From: Treponema sp.
GTDB taxonomy: Bacteria > Spirochaetota > Spirochaetia > Treponematales > Treponemataceae
Assembly: GCA_016288205.1 (NCBI GenBank)
Contig: JAEEYO010000053.1
Location: forward strand, 1 to 56,113
Length of the DNA stretch: 56,113 bases
Direction: 5' to 3'
The position numbers were made by a program, and so were the translations under genes. Below the pieces are notes generated by a model. The model did no database searches, had not been told where the DNA came from, and worked only from the letters and a program-made list of their open reading frames with translations. How positions within the stretch are numbered: the first letter of the stretch is position 1; the number at the start of each line of letters is the position of its first letter. Positions 49,208 to 56,113 of this stretch are shown in pieces.

Positions 49208-50926
49208 TCACGCTCCCGACGCCATATCCAGCGGCTCTATATCCTGCAGCATCTCGTAAGCATGGTCAATGCAGAACTTCGCGTTTCCGACCTTTTCACG
49301 ATAAGCCTTGTTTTCCTTTCCATTGATTTTCATAAGATTGATAAGCGGTCCGTAGTATGCGGTAATCTTTTCCGACAGAATTCCGCCGAGAAGATTTTTC
49401 ATGCTGCGGCAGGCCTTTCCGAAATTGTTTATCATGTCGGCCACCATCTCCTCAATCTCCGTCATGTTTCCGTCAATCTTTACCTCATCGGTGTTCGTGA
49501 GGTTTTCCTTGTTCTCCAGTTTCGCGAAGAATTGTCCGTACTCACCGCCCGCAGAAAGCTGACCGGAGAGCATGTCAAGGGCATCCCCAATTTTCAGCAT
49601 CAGGTTCAGGGACTCAGAAAATTCAAAGCGGTTTTCCTTCATGGCGAAATCACCCTCAACGGATGTCACTGCCAGAGCCTGATTGAACATGGGGAACTGA
49701 TTTTTGAAGAATGAGTAGATGAATCCCAGAGTCAGTCCGTAATGGAAGGGTCGGTTCAAGCCCGGCACAAGCTCCCAGGGGCGGAAAGGAAACAGGGGAA
49801 AATCCGAAAGCTGGAAATACTGCATCAGCTTGACCTTGAGCTTTTCCTTTTTGCAGTCGCACTCCCAGTTGTTCCATCTGCGCTCGAACATGAGCTTCCA
49901 CTGTGAGCGGAACTTCTGGAACCAGCTTTCTCCTCCGCCGTAAGCATCGGGCATGAAGACCGAGTTCTCAAAGACAACCTTGGCAAGCTTGTACATGGGG
50001 ATGGTCTGAACGAACATCTTTACTATTCCGTTCTGCGATGATGTATTGTTCACGAAATCCGTCGCGTCAATTTTCTCGTCATCCATTTCGTTGTAAAATC
50101 CCACGATGTTTCTTTTCTGGAAAAACAGATAAAGGGCCTGAACCGTCTCGTCCGTAAGCGGCACATAATTCGCGAGGATTCTTGTAAGCTCGCCGAATTC
50201 CGCCTTGACCTGAGAAAACGGACACTCGCGGATTCCTTCCTGTGACGAGGCGAATTTTGAGACCACACGGCCAAGAGGAAGCTTCACGAACTGCCTGAGC
50301 CACTCCACTCCCCTGACGGCCGCATACATCTCGGATTTCTTTGAGTTGGACATATCATCTATAATCTTGTCCATCTTCTGAACCAAAAGACCCTTCATCT
50401 CATTGGTCACGTTTTTGTTCAGCGCGTACTGATACGGATCGCACTCATGGCCAATCTCCGTACCAACCTCCGGCACAATCAGATAGCCCAAAAGAGTATA
50501 AAATGCGGCGGGATTCTCCTCATAGCGATTGATATAGGGCTCAAAAAAATCTGCGGCTTTCTTCAGCTGACTCAGCTTCTCGTAAAAGCCCGTGCTCAAA
50601 ACTTTTCTCTTATAATTAATCAGACCGGGGGAAGTTCTCTCAACGTCCCTCGCCATGCCGTTAACCAAAGCTTTGTTGAAAACTTCCTCTATTGTGGAAC
50701 TGGAAAAAGTAGCCAGAATCCAATACCAAATTTGAAGGAAAAAAGGCTGCCTCTTAAGCTGGGTTGCCAAATCCTCAACCTGCTCGGTCTTCGCATCCAA
50801 AGAACCGGAGGCTCCCTGCTCGACGGTATTTCCTTTTTTCATTTTATTGAGCATCCGCTCCCTTTCATCCTGACTGATCTCAGTCACAAGATCGTGAAAG
50901 GTTGAATCACTTCCATTGCTGGCCAT
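49208..50926 (-). CDS. Large cytoplasmic protein of unknown function
   Basis: A 572-aa protein with no signal peptide, predicted mostly helical, with one possible amphipathic or membrane-touching segment (FFLQIWYWILATFSSS, about 68-85). It has many Phe/Tyr-rich stretches (FPLFPFRPWELVPGLNRPFHYGLTLGFIYSFFKNQFPMF). I believe this is a Treponema-specific family, perhaps the one named DUF5312, but that is unverified recollection. It leads the operon with pgeF and tatD. ATG 50926 has AGGGG upstream, and the gene is preceded by a structured leader region (50961-51146) with an internal terminator-like hairpin. Confidence 0.75.
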   Translation of the reverse strand: MASNGSDSTFHDLVTEISQDERERMLNKMKKGNTVEQGASGSLDAKTEQVEDLATQLKRQPFFLQIWYWILATFSSSTIEEVFNKALVNGMARDVERTSPGLINYKRKVLSTGFYEKLSQLKKAADFFEPYINRYEENPAAFYTLLGYLIVPEVGTEIGHECDPYQYALNKNVTNEMKGLLVQKMDKIIDDMSNSKKSEMYAAVRGVEWLRQFVKLPLGRVVSKFASSQEGIRECPFSQVKAEFGELTRILANYVPLTDETVQALYLFFQKRNIVGFYNEMDDEKIDATDFVNNTSSQNGIVKMFVQTIPMYKLAKVVFENSVFMPDAYGGGESWFQKFRSQWKLMFERRWNNWECDCKKEKLKVKLMQYFQLSDFPLFPFRPWELVPGLNRPFHYGLTLGFIYSFFKNQFPMFNQALAVTSVEGDFAMKENRFEFSESLNLMLKIGDALDMLSGQLSAGGEYGQFFAKLENKENLTNTDEVKIDGNMTEIEEMVADMINNFGKACRSMKNLLGGILSEKITAYYGPLINLMKINGKENKAYREKVGNAKFCIDHAYEMLQDIEPLDMASGA

Positions 50927-50960
50927 ATAAACCCCTGCTGCCGTCTTGAGTTGCCGGAGA

Positions 50961-50990
50961 TGAGTTTCACGTTCAGGTGCAATAAACTCA
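50961..50990 (-). other. Leader hairpin upstream of the 50926 gene
   Basis: TGAGTTT-CAC-gttcag-GTG-caat-AAACTCA: 7-bp outer arms and a 3-bp inner stem, ending about 20 nt before the ribosome-binding site. Could influence translation or stability. Confidence 0.35.
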
Positions 50991-51060
50991 AATTCCTTTC
51001 TATATTATCGGTAAAAAAATGAAAAATCTGATTAAAAAACTGTTCCCCACCCCCAAAGGC

Positions 51061-51107
51061 AAAAAAAATGCTCTGCCAGTGGGATTAGTGGGAAAAGCTG
51101 ACAGAGC
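51061..51107 (-). terminator. Intrinsic terminator-like hairpin with T8
   Basis: Stem 51070-51079 with 51098-51107, 18-nt loop, then T8 on the minus strand. It could end the small RNA and also transcripts from the gene at 51244-51993. Confidence 0.7.
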
Positions 51108-51146
51108 TGAGTGGGAATCGTTCAATATATTGCTATACTGAATCTA
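51061..51146 (-). ncRNA. Candidate small RNA or attenuated leader
   Basis: A strong minus-strand promoter (51153-51181) would start transcription near 51146. About 40 nt on, GCTCTGTCAG (51107-51098) pairs with CTGGCAGAGC (51079-51070), a 10-bp stem with one G-U, followed by A and eight Ts (51068-51061). The product would be a transcript of about 85 nt. It contains three CCCAC segments, two of them in the exposed 18-nt loop and its flank; a G-rich stretch (GGGGGTGGGGAA) just downstream could pair with them and open the stem, so this may be an attenuator for the gene at 50926. Unstudied as far as I know. Confidence 0.5.
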
Positions 51147-51152
51147 CAAGAT

Positions 51153-51181
51153 AATATACACTATATATAGCGTTATGTCAA
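51153..51181 (-). promoter_or_regulatory. Strong promoter of the small RNA / leader
   Basis: On the minus strand TTGACA (51181-51176), 17 bases, TATATT (51158-51153). The best consensus promoter in the window that has no start codon within the next 200 nt. Confidence 0.65.
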
Positions 51182-51243
51182 ATGTTTTTTAAAAAATTCC
51201 GCAATTTTTTTTTCAGCCGTCAGTTTATTGTCAATTGAAAATA

Positions 51244-51993
51244 TCAGCCGCTCTTTTTCTTTGCACCAGCCTTGGAGACTGATTTGGGACTCTTTGCAAG
51301 CGTCTTTTTCCTTGTGTCCACAGTCTTTGCTGATTTTTTCACCGTAGCGGACTTTTTAGCCGATGAGGACGAGCTTTCCTTCACAAACACTCCGTTCTCA
51401 TCAAGGATTTTTCGTGAGCCGCCGTTTTTGGGACGACCGCCCTTTTTGCCGTTTTCCCTCGCCGCCTCGGATTTTCTTGTGCTTCTGCTCTGACCAAGCA
51501 CCGATGCCGCAAGCTGAACGCCCTGGATCCGGTTTTTCTTCCAAAGATCAAGAAGAGCCTCATCTTCCTTAAGCCTGGCAATGTCGCTCAGATAGTCCCT
51601 TGAGGTGTTCAGTCTGTACATGATGTTTTCAAAAAGGATGCTCCTTGAGCCCTTCATGCCGGTCTTAAGCTCGTCGATTCTCTGAATCAGCTCCAGAGCC
51701 ATGTCCGAAATGTTGTCGATGTAGTCGAACGAACGGATTTTTTTCTGGACGTCCCTGACACGAATCGGCTTCAATGCCTCAATGATCAGACGGTCGCTCT
51801 CACCATTTCCCAACTCAATTTCGGTGGAATCCTTTTCCATGCTGTGGCGTAGAAATAGCATGGAGATGTTGAAACTCAAGGTCCGAAGTTCTGCCAGACG
51901 GTCAAAATCGGTGTTCGGAATCAAGCTCAATTCCTGAATCTGCTCCGAAACATCATCCTCAAGCTTCCGCAAATCTTTTAGAGTAACTTTCAT
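51244..51993 (-). CDS. DNA-binding-like protein with AT-hook-like motif and histone H1-like tail
   Basis: A 249-aa protein. Residues 1-160 are helical and mixed-charge (MKVTLKDLRKLEDDVSEQIQ..), with no family recognised. Then ENGKKGGRPKNGG has the GRP core of an AT-hook, and the last about 60 residues (KKSATVKKSAKTVDTRKK..SPKSVSKAGAKKKSG) are almost only Lys, Ser, Ala, Thr and Val, like histone H1-type tails found on bacterial nucleoid proteins. Binding to AT-rich DNA is inferred. ATG 51993 has AAAGGGG upstream; the frame is open for 82 more codons, but those read as non-coding and lie before the promoter at 52017. Confidence 0.72.
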   Translation of the reverse strand: MKVTLKDLRKLEDDVSEQIQELSLIPNTDFDRLAELRTLSFNISMLFLRHSMEKDSTEIELGNGESDRLIIEALKPIRVRDVQKKIRSFDYIDNISDMALELIQRIDELKTGMKGSRSILFENIMYRLNTSRDYLSDIARLKEDEALLDLWKKNRIQGVQLAASVLGQSRSTRKSEAARENGKKGGRPKNGGSRKILDENGVFVKESSSSSAKKSATVKKSAKTVDTRKKTLAKSPKSVSKAGAKKKSG

Positions 51994-52016
51994 AACTTTT
52001 CCCCTTTCCCACCTAT

Positions 52017-52045
52017 AGAATAAGGGAAAACGGGAATTTTGTAAA
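52017..52045 (-). promoter_or_regulatory. Candidate promoter of the AT-hook protein gene
   Basis: TTTACA (52045-52040), 17 bases, TATTCT (52022-52017) on the minus strand. Start near 52010, leader about 17 nt, containing AAAGGGG. Confidence 0.45.
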
Positions 52046-52163
52046 GTGCAAATCAACGAAAAATTGGAAATTGGGCAAAGAAAAATTCTAAACCAAGCGA
52101 TTTTTTTACCGAAAATGATTGTAACGGCATTGGAAAATGAAATGGATTTCCTATGCACAGTTC

Positions 52164-52217
52164 GGCAAGGATATGGGTAATCCTGCCCAAAGATACCAAA
52201 AGCAAACCTTAGAGGGG
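52164..52217 (+). other. Structured leader before the 73-aa gene
   Basis: GGCA-a-GGAT-atgggta-ATCC-TGCC (52164-52187) is an 8-bp stem with one bulge, followed by AACCTT-aga-GGGGTT (about 52204-52218). Two stems just upstream of the ribosome-binding site suggest control at the RNA level; I cannot match it to a riboswitch class. Confidence 0.35.
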
Positions 52218-52240
52218 TTAAAACTAAAAAGGAGCTCAAA

Positions 52241-52462
52241 ATGGCAATCTACACAATTAAAACAACAAACGAAAAAGAAGCATTTATGACCATAGTTAAG
52301 GAAATTGAGGACGGATATGTGGTCCGCATTGTGCGCGATCAGGACGGCTACAACAAGGTGACGACGGATTTTATTTCCACTGCCCTTTTTGACAGCTGCG
52401 TCCGCACAGGCTACATCACCCAGATCAACGAGCCTGAGCAGAAAATGGCCGCAAACGCATAA
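52241..52462 (+). CDS. Small protein of unknown function
   Basis: A 73-aa protein (MAIYTIKTTNEKEAFMTIVKEIEDGYVVRIVRDQDGYNKVTTDFIS..) of alternating beta and helix character, acidic, no membrane segment. The start is supported by AAAAAGGAG eight bases upstream of ATG 52241. It is monocistronic and convergent with miaA, 7 nt apart. No family recognised; base composition is like its neighbours. Could be a small regulatory or adaptor protein; nothing in the sequence fixes this. Confidence 0.65.
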   Translation: MAIYTIKTTNEKEAFMTIVKEIEDGYVVRIVRDQDGYNKVTTDFISTALFDSCVRTGYITQINEPEQKMAANA

Positions 52463-52469
52463 AAACAAA

Positions 52470-53441
52470 CTAAAATCCGGCTTCCTCCAGCATGGAAAAA
52501 GCGGCGTCCAGTCGGGTCGCTCGGTCATTCACGCGGGGGAGCCAGTTGATTTTCACACCTTTTCTTTCCATGCCACGGAACCAGGTCTCCTGTCTTTTTG
52601 CGAACTGACAGATTGCGTGGTAAAGCTGACTGTACATCTCGTCCCGGCTCAACTTTTCTTCCAGAAAAAGGCTTATGAACCTGTACTCAAGTCCCAGTTT
52701 TTCAAGCCGCTCCCATGAGACACCGTTCCCGTGAAGATTCCGCACCTCATCGATCATGCCCTCGTCAAGCCGCTGCCTCAGCCTGATTTCAATATTCTTC
52801 CTGATTTCATCCCGCTCCAGGGTAGTTCCAAGCACAAATGCACGGATTTCAGGCCTCTTTCCCATTTTTTCCCTCGCAGCCTCGCACTCAGGACTCCGCA
52901 TGTAAAGCTCTATCTCAATGGCACGCACCACCCTCTCGCGAAGGAGCAGGTCGCTTTTGTTGTGAAGATTGTCCTTGAGTGAAAGAAGCATCTCGTCCAG
53001 CTCCTCAAGCGACTTTTCCTCCAGGCTCGCCCTCAGCTCAGGATTCTCAGGAACCGGAACAAAATCATAGCCGCGGACCACGGAATCAATGTACATGCCC
53101 GTCCCGCCTACCACGAAGGGAACAAGATTTTTCGCACACTGATTTCGGAACTCATCGTAAAAATCCTGCTGGAAATTGAACACGTTGTATTCCTGCCCCA
53201 AATCCGCCACGTCAATCAGATGATAGGGAATGTGGGTGATTTTTCCGCTCCCGTCGTCAAGGTCATAATCCGCAAGATCCTTTCCGCTGCCGATGTCGAG
53301 CCCGCGGTATGTCTGTCTGCTGTCAGCCGAGATGATTTCCCATCCGAACCTTTTCGCAATCCGCACACCGAGGGCAGTTTTTCCAACGGCGGTAGGTCCC
53401 AGAAGAACCACACAGTTAAACGCTTTTTCTTTTTGCTCCAT
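52470..53441 (-). CDS. miaA: tRNA dimethylallyltransferase
   Basis: MiaA adds a dimethylallyl group to N6 of A37 in tRNAs that read codons beginning with U. The protein has the P-loop VLLGPTAVGKTALG, SADSRQTYRGLDIGSGK, the HYLIDV-type HLIDVADLGQEYNVFNFQQDF block, FVVGGTGMYIDS, and the C-terminal RLRQRLDEGMIDEV / QLYHAICQFAKRQETWFRG motifs. About 323 aa from ATG 53441; a GTG at 53477 in the same frame would overlap the rlmI end by 25 nt and is less likely. It lies directly after rlmI, with which it is cotranscribed. Confidence 0.95.
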   Translation of the reverse strand: MEQKEKAFNCVVLLGPTAVGKTALGVRIAKRFGWEIISADSRQTYRGLDIGSGKDLADYDLDDGSGKITHIPYHLIDVADLGQEYNVFNFQQDFYDEFRNQCAKNLVPFVVGGTGMYIDSVVRGYDFVPVPENPELRASLEEKSLEELDEMLLSLKDNLHNKSDLLLRERVVRAIEIELYMRSPECEAAREKMGKRPEIRAFVLGTTLERDEIRKNIEIRLRQRLDEGMIDEVRNLHGNGVSWERLEKLGLEYRFISLFLEEKLSRDEMYSQLYHAICQFAKRQETWFRGMERKGVKINWLPRVNDRATRLDAAFSMLEEAGF

Positions 53442-53452
53442 AGGCCGAAGTC

Positions 53453-54706
53453 CTACATCACCCTGCAGATCGCGCACTTAAGGTACTCGCTCCTGGGATA
53501 GCCCAAAAGCAAGGGATGATCCGGTCCCGCACCACGCTTTTCCAGAATCTGCACGTGACGGTGACTGTCCATCGCGGCATGGGTCAGCATTGAATAGAAA
53601 GTGTTCTCGTCAAAATAGGCCGAGCATGAGCATGTGACAAGGATTCCGCCCGCATTCAAAAGACGCATTGCCCTCAGGTTGATTTCCTTGTATCCGCCGT
53701 AAGCCTTCTGAATCAGTTTCGCGCTCTTGGTAAAAGCAGGTGGATCCAGCACGATTACGTCAAACTTCTCACCGTCAGCCTCAAATTTTTTTAGCAGGTC
53801 AAAAACATCGGCACTCTCGGCCCTCATCACTTTTCCGGCTCCGTTAAGAGCAATGTTTCTGTTGATAAGCTCCACGGCATCCTCGGAAATGTCCACGCTC
53901 AGAACTTCCCTCGCACCGCCTTTCACCGCGTTCAGACCGAATGCTCCGGTGTGGGAGAATGTGTCCAGGACTTTTTTTCCGTGGCAATATTTCTGAATCT
54001 GCTTTCTGTTGAATTTCTGGTCCAAAAAATATCCGGTCTTCTGTCCGCCCGCAATGTCCACAATCAGATTGATTTCGTTCTCGCTGATTTGAATCTCCGG
54101 CGAACCAGATTTGAAAATCCACCCGGATTTAAGCGGAAGTCCCTCTTTCTCACGCACGGAAGCATCGCTTCTCTCATAAATGGCATCCGGCTTCACCACA
54201 TTTTTCAGGGCTGCAAGGATTTCCTTTCTGAAGATTTCACATGCAAGCGCAAGGAACTGCACGACAAGATAGACTGAATCCGAAAGAACATAGCGTTCCA
54301 CAATCAGACCGGGGATAAAATCAGCCTCACCGTAAATGAGACGGCAGCTGTCCTCCGCGGAAAAATTCAAGGCACGCACATTCACGGCACGGGCTACAGC
54401 CTTCTCCCAATATGTTCCGGGATCCTCCATGATTTTGTCCGCATGGTCATAACCAATCATTCGTATACAGATTTTCGACTTTTTGTTCAGGACACCGCTG
54501 CCTAAAAATCCACCCTTGTTAGTGTAGACTTCCACAACGGAGCCATCCTCGCACGGACAATTTTCAAGCCCCTCCGATTTTGCTCCGCTTCCGTCCTCGC
54601 CGGTCCATTTCACGCCTTGAATCTCGTTGTCATACACCCAAGGGAATCCCTGCTGGATTTCCGTCTCTTCCTTCGCCTTTAAAACTACATGTGCAAAATT
54701 GTTCAT
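53453..54706 (-). CDS. rlmI: Class I SAM-dependent 23S rRNA methyltransferase (RlmI-like)
   Basis: A 417-aa protein with an N-terminal PUA RNA-binding domain (HVVLKAKEETEIQQGFPWVYDNEI), a linker domain (AEDSCRLIYGEADFIPGLIVERY) and a Rossmann methyltransferase with VLDTFSHTGAFGLNAVKGGAREVLSVD (SAM loop) and VIVLDPPAFTKS (catalytic N/DPP motif). RlmI of E. coli makes m5C1962 of 23S rRNA; this group matches it in architecture. The promoter at 54713-54741 makes its message leaderless, with ATG 54706 only six bases after the -10. First gene before miaA. Confidence 0.9.
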   Translation of the reverse strand: MNNFAHVVLKAKEETEIQQGFPWVYDNEIQGVKWTGEDGSGAKSEGLENCPCEDGSVVEVYTNKGGFLGSGVLNKKSKICIRMIGYDHADKIMEDPGTYWEKAVARAVNVRALNFSAEDSCRLIYGEADFIPGLIVERYVLSDSVYLVVQFLALACEIFRKEILAALKNVVKPDAIYERSDASVREKEGLPLKSGWIFKSGSPEIQISENEINLIVDIAGGQKTGYFLDQKFNRKQIQKYCHGKKVLDTFSHTGAFGLNAVKGGAREVLSVDISEDAVELINRNIALNGAGKVMRAESADVFDLLKKFEADGEKFDVIVLDPPAFTKSAKLIQKAYGGYKEINLRAMRLLNAGGILVTCSCSAYFDENTFYSMLTHAAMDSHRHVQILEKRGAGPDHPLLLGYPRSEYLKCAICRVM

Positions 54707-54712
54707 GCTGCA

Positions 54713-54741
54713 AGTATAGCGGATTTATCAAAAAGATACAA
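54713..54741 (-). promoter_or_regulatory. Leaderless-type promoter of rlmI-miaA
   Basis: On the minus strand TTGTAT (54741-54736), 17 bases, TATACT (54718-54713), then six bases to ATG 54706. The -35 is only two to three bases away from the T-run of the fba terminator, so the unit is well insulated from fba. Confidence 0.62.
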
Positions 54742-54743
54742 TA

Positions 54744-54797
54744 TAAAAAATCCCCGCAAGCATAATCCGAACAAAGTCCGAACGCAGCCGGCGGGGT
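54744..54797 (-). terminator. Intrinsic terminator after fba
   Basis: On the minus strand CCCCGC (54796-54791) pairs with GCGGGG (54757-54752) around a structured 33-nt loop that contains repeated GTTCGGA segments, and is followed by ATTTTTT. Confidence 0.7.
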
Positions 54798-54844
54798 TAG
54801 GCACTCAGAAAATCCTAAGAAAACTCAGGACTTACTGGTGGGAA

Positions 54845-55843
54845 TTAGTCAAAAGCGTGTCCTGCTGAACCGAAGACGTGAACGTTCTTGTCAGCATACA
54901 TCTTCTTGAGCTCCTCACGTGCGGGTCCCAAGTACAGGCGGGGATCAAACACATCAGGCTGCTCTGCGAAAATGCGGCGGATAGCAGCTGTCATTGCAAG
55001 ACGACCGTCAGAGTCAACGTTGATTTTGCAAACTGCACTCTTAGCGGCCTTGCGGAGCTGCTCTTCAGGAATACCAACAGAATCCGGGATCTTTCCACCG
55101 AACTTCTCAATTTCCTTTACATACTGCTGGGGAACTGAAGAAGATCCGTGAAGAACAATCGGGAATCCGGGGAGCTGCTTTTCAATCGCTTCCAGAACAT
55201 CAAATGCCAGTGGCGGTGGAACCAGAGTTCCGTCCTCGCGTCTTGTGCACTGCTCAGGAGTGAACTTACAGCGGCCGTGTGAAGTACCGATGGAAATGGC
55301 AAGGGAGTCACATCCTGTCTTGCTTGTGAAGTCGATCACTTCCTCAGGCTTTGTATACTTGCTCTCTTCTGCGGCAACGTCATCCTCAACCCCACCAAGG
55401 ACTCCAAGCTCAGCCTCAACGGTAACATCGTACTTGTGGGCATAATCAACAACCTGCTTGGTCATAGCAACATTCTCATCATACGGAAGTGCTGAACCGT
55501 CAATCATAACGGAAGAGAATCCGTTGTCGATGCAGTCCTTTGCAACCTCGAAGTTTGGACCGTGATCCAAGTGAAGGCAAATCGGGATTTCTACACCGAG
55601 CTCTTTGGCATACTCAACTGCACCGCGGGCCATGTTGCGAAGGATGAACTTATCCGCATAGTTGCGAGCACCCTTTGAAACCTGCAGAATAACAGGTGAC
55701 TTTGTTTCCACGCAAGCCATGATGATAGCCTGCATCTGTTCCATGTTGTTGAAGTTGTAAGCGGGGATTGCATAACCACCCTTCATAGCAGCTTCAAACA
55801 TGTGCCTTGAGTTAACGAGACCAAGTTCTTTGTAACTAAACAT
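54845..55843 (-). CDS. fba: Class II fructose-bisphosphate aldolase
   Basis: Zinc-dependent aldolase of glycolysis and gluconeogenesis (fructose-1,6-bisphosphate to DHAP and G3P). The 332-aa protein has AIPAYNFNNMEQ, the metal ligand motif CLHLDHGPNFE, SVMIDGSALPYDENV, GTSHGRCKF and VLHGSSSVPQQYV. Its length and GTSHGR-type insert are those of the long class IIB form common in spirochaetes and related anaerobes. The start ATG 55843 has AGGAG. Monocistronic, with its own promoter and terminator. Confidence 0.95.
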   Translation of the reverse strand: MFSYKELGLVNSRHMFEAAMKGGYAIPAYNFNNMEQMQAIIMACVETKSPVILQVSKGARNYADKFILRNMARGAVEYAKELGVEIPICLHLDHGPNFEVAKDCIDNGFSSVMIDGSALPYDENVAMTKQVVDYAHKYDVTVEAELGVLGGVEDDVAAEESKYTKPEEVIDFTSKTGCDSLAISIGTSHGRCKFTPEQCTRREDGTLVPPPLAFDVLEAIEKQLPGFPIVLHGSSSVPQQYVKEIEKFGGKIPDSVGIPEEQLRKAAKSAVCKINVDSDGRLAMTAAIRRIFAEQPDVFDPRLYLGPAREELKKMYADKNVHVFGSAGHAFD

Positions 55844-55881
55844 ATATACTCCTAAATCTATATAAGATAGATATCATACAT

Positions 55882-55910
55882 AGCATACACTCTTTCTCAG
55901 TAAAATTCAA
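55882..55910 (-). promoter_or_regulatory. fba promoter
   Basis: TTGAAT (55910-55905), 17 bases, TATGCT (55887-55882) on the minus strand, leader about 30-35 nt. The leader contains ATCTAT-ataag-ATAGAT, a small hairpin just upstream of the AGGAG. Confidence 0.5.
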
Positions 55911-55971
55911 GTTACTATCGCACAACAATTCAAAAAAAATATTCTATAATGAAATGAAAAAAGATTTAAAG

Positions 55972-55989
55972 AAAAAAAAAGCCGGCGGC
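55972..55989 (-). terminator. T-run at the end of the rRNA operon
   Basis: The GC-rich 3' strand of 5S helix I is followed at once by T9, which can act as an intrinsic terminator. Confidence 0.6.
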
Positions 55990-56091
55990 TACCTACTTTC
56001 CCGGGACGGACCCAGTATCATCGGCACCAGAGAGCTTGACTTCCGTGTTCGGGATGGGAACGGGTATTGCCTCTCCGTCATGGCCACCGGC
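55981..56091 (-). rRNA. rrf: 5S ribosomal RNA
   Basis: On the minus strand the segment runs from GCCGGTGGCC at its 5' end, through the conserved CCCGTTCCCATCCCGAACAC and GAAGTCAAGC core, to GTAGCCGCCGGC at its 3' end; the two ends pair to form helix I. About 111 nt. A run of nine Ts (55980-55972) follows the 3' end and ends the rRNA operon. The 23S gene would lie just beyond the window. Confidence 0.95.
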
Positions 56092-56113
56092 ATTAAAACG
56101 CCTGACTAACTCC

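Noticed and set aside
51019..51141. A 40-codon plus-strand reading frame starting MKNLIKKLFPTPKGKKN
   Set aside because: It has no ribosome-binding site, only a weak -10-like TATTAT, and lies fully opposite the candidate small RNA and its terminator, whose symmetry explains the sequence better.
52140..52220. A known riboswitch in the leader of the 73-aa gene
   Set aside because: I compared the visible stems with TPP, c-di-GMP, fluoride, preQ1 and SAM patterns from memory and found no matching conserved core.
1..56113. tRNA genes, CRISPR arrays, insertion sequences or prophage
   Set aside because: Reading the intergenic stretches on both strands I found no cloverleaf with a T-arm GTTCRA core, no regularly spaced repeats with spacers, and no transposase or phage structural genes apart from the Rpn fragment at the left edge.

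Overview
The window looks like chromosome from a spirochaete of the genus Treponema, probably a host-associated species of roughly 45-50 % GC. The grounds are: a chemotaxis operon cheA - cheW/cheR fusion - cheX - cheY; a compact division cluster mraZ-rsmH-ftsL-murF-ftsW-ftsQ-ftsA-ftsZ that runs on into xerC, a TPR lipoprotein, dprA, topA and xerD; loose spirochaetal lipoboxes; and several long proteins of spirochaete type. This rests on gene content and order recalled from treponemes, not on a search.

Layout. 1-1534: 3' end of an Rpn-type nuclease gene, then rsgA. 1577-17444 (minus strand): mraZ to xerD, with most junctions from rsmH onward overlapping by 4 nt or nearly touching; two AT-rich secreted-protein genes of unknown function sit between topA and xerD. 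17620-18650: an unknown protein divergent from mraZ and a small acidic protein. 18853-23710 (minus): chemotaxis operon. 24131-25342: predicted outer-membrane protein. 25398-29700 (minus): valS, an HDxxED phosphohydrolase and a radical SAM protein. 29794-33364: a CDF transporter divergent from a LacI regulator, which is followed by a cellobiose 2-epimerase-like gene. 33409-38560 (minus): two SpoIIE-type PP2C proteins, a STAS protein and an M15 peptidase lipoprotein. 38698-41844 (minus): a beta-propeller/Y_Y_Y/adenylate cyclase receptor. 41955-44615: lipoprotein, HAD hydrolase, asnS. 44742-47145 (minus): membrane protein and lepB. 47275-47670: HPt protein. 47667-50926 (minus): tatD, pgeF and a large unknown protein. 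51061-51181: a promoter plus terminator pair that defines a small RNA or attenuated leader. 51244-51993 (minus): a protein with an AT-hook-like motif and a histone H1-like tail. 52241-52462: a 73-aa protein. 52470-54706 (minus): rlmI-miaA. 54845-55843 (minus): fba. 55981-56091 (minus): 5S rRNA, the end of an rRNA operon.

Working together. The window holds core machinery (division, wall synthesis, translation, tRNA and rRNA modification) mixed with signalling: chemotaxis, a PP2C/STAS partner-switch module, a cyclase receptor and a free HPt. The most informative non-gene signals are regulatory. At least five genes (17632, cheA, lacI, asnS, rlmI) have a good sigma70-type promoter whose -10 hexamer ends only 6-8 nt before the start codon, with no room for a ribosome-binding site, which implies leaderless mRNAs; the lipoprotein gene at 41955 has the same -10 geometry but a weak -35. 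mraZ is preceded by five GTGG/TGGG repeats at 10-11-bp spacing that look like its autoregulatory operator. A heptamer-based repeat recurs at gene 3' ends in the sense orientation. I saw no tRNA, CRISPR array, insertion sequence or prophage.
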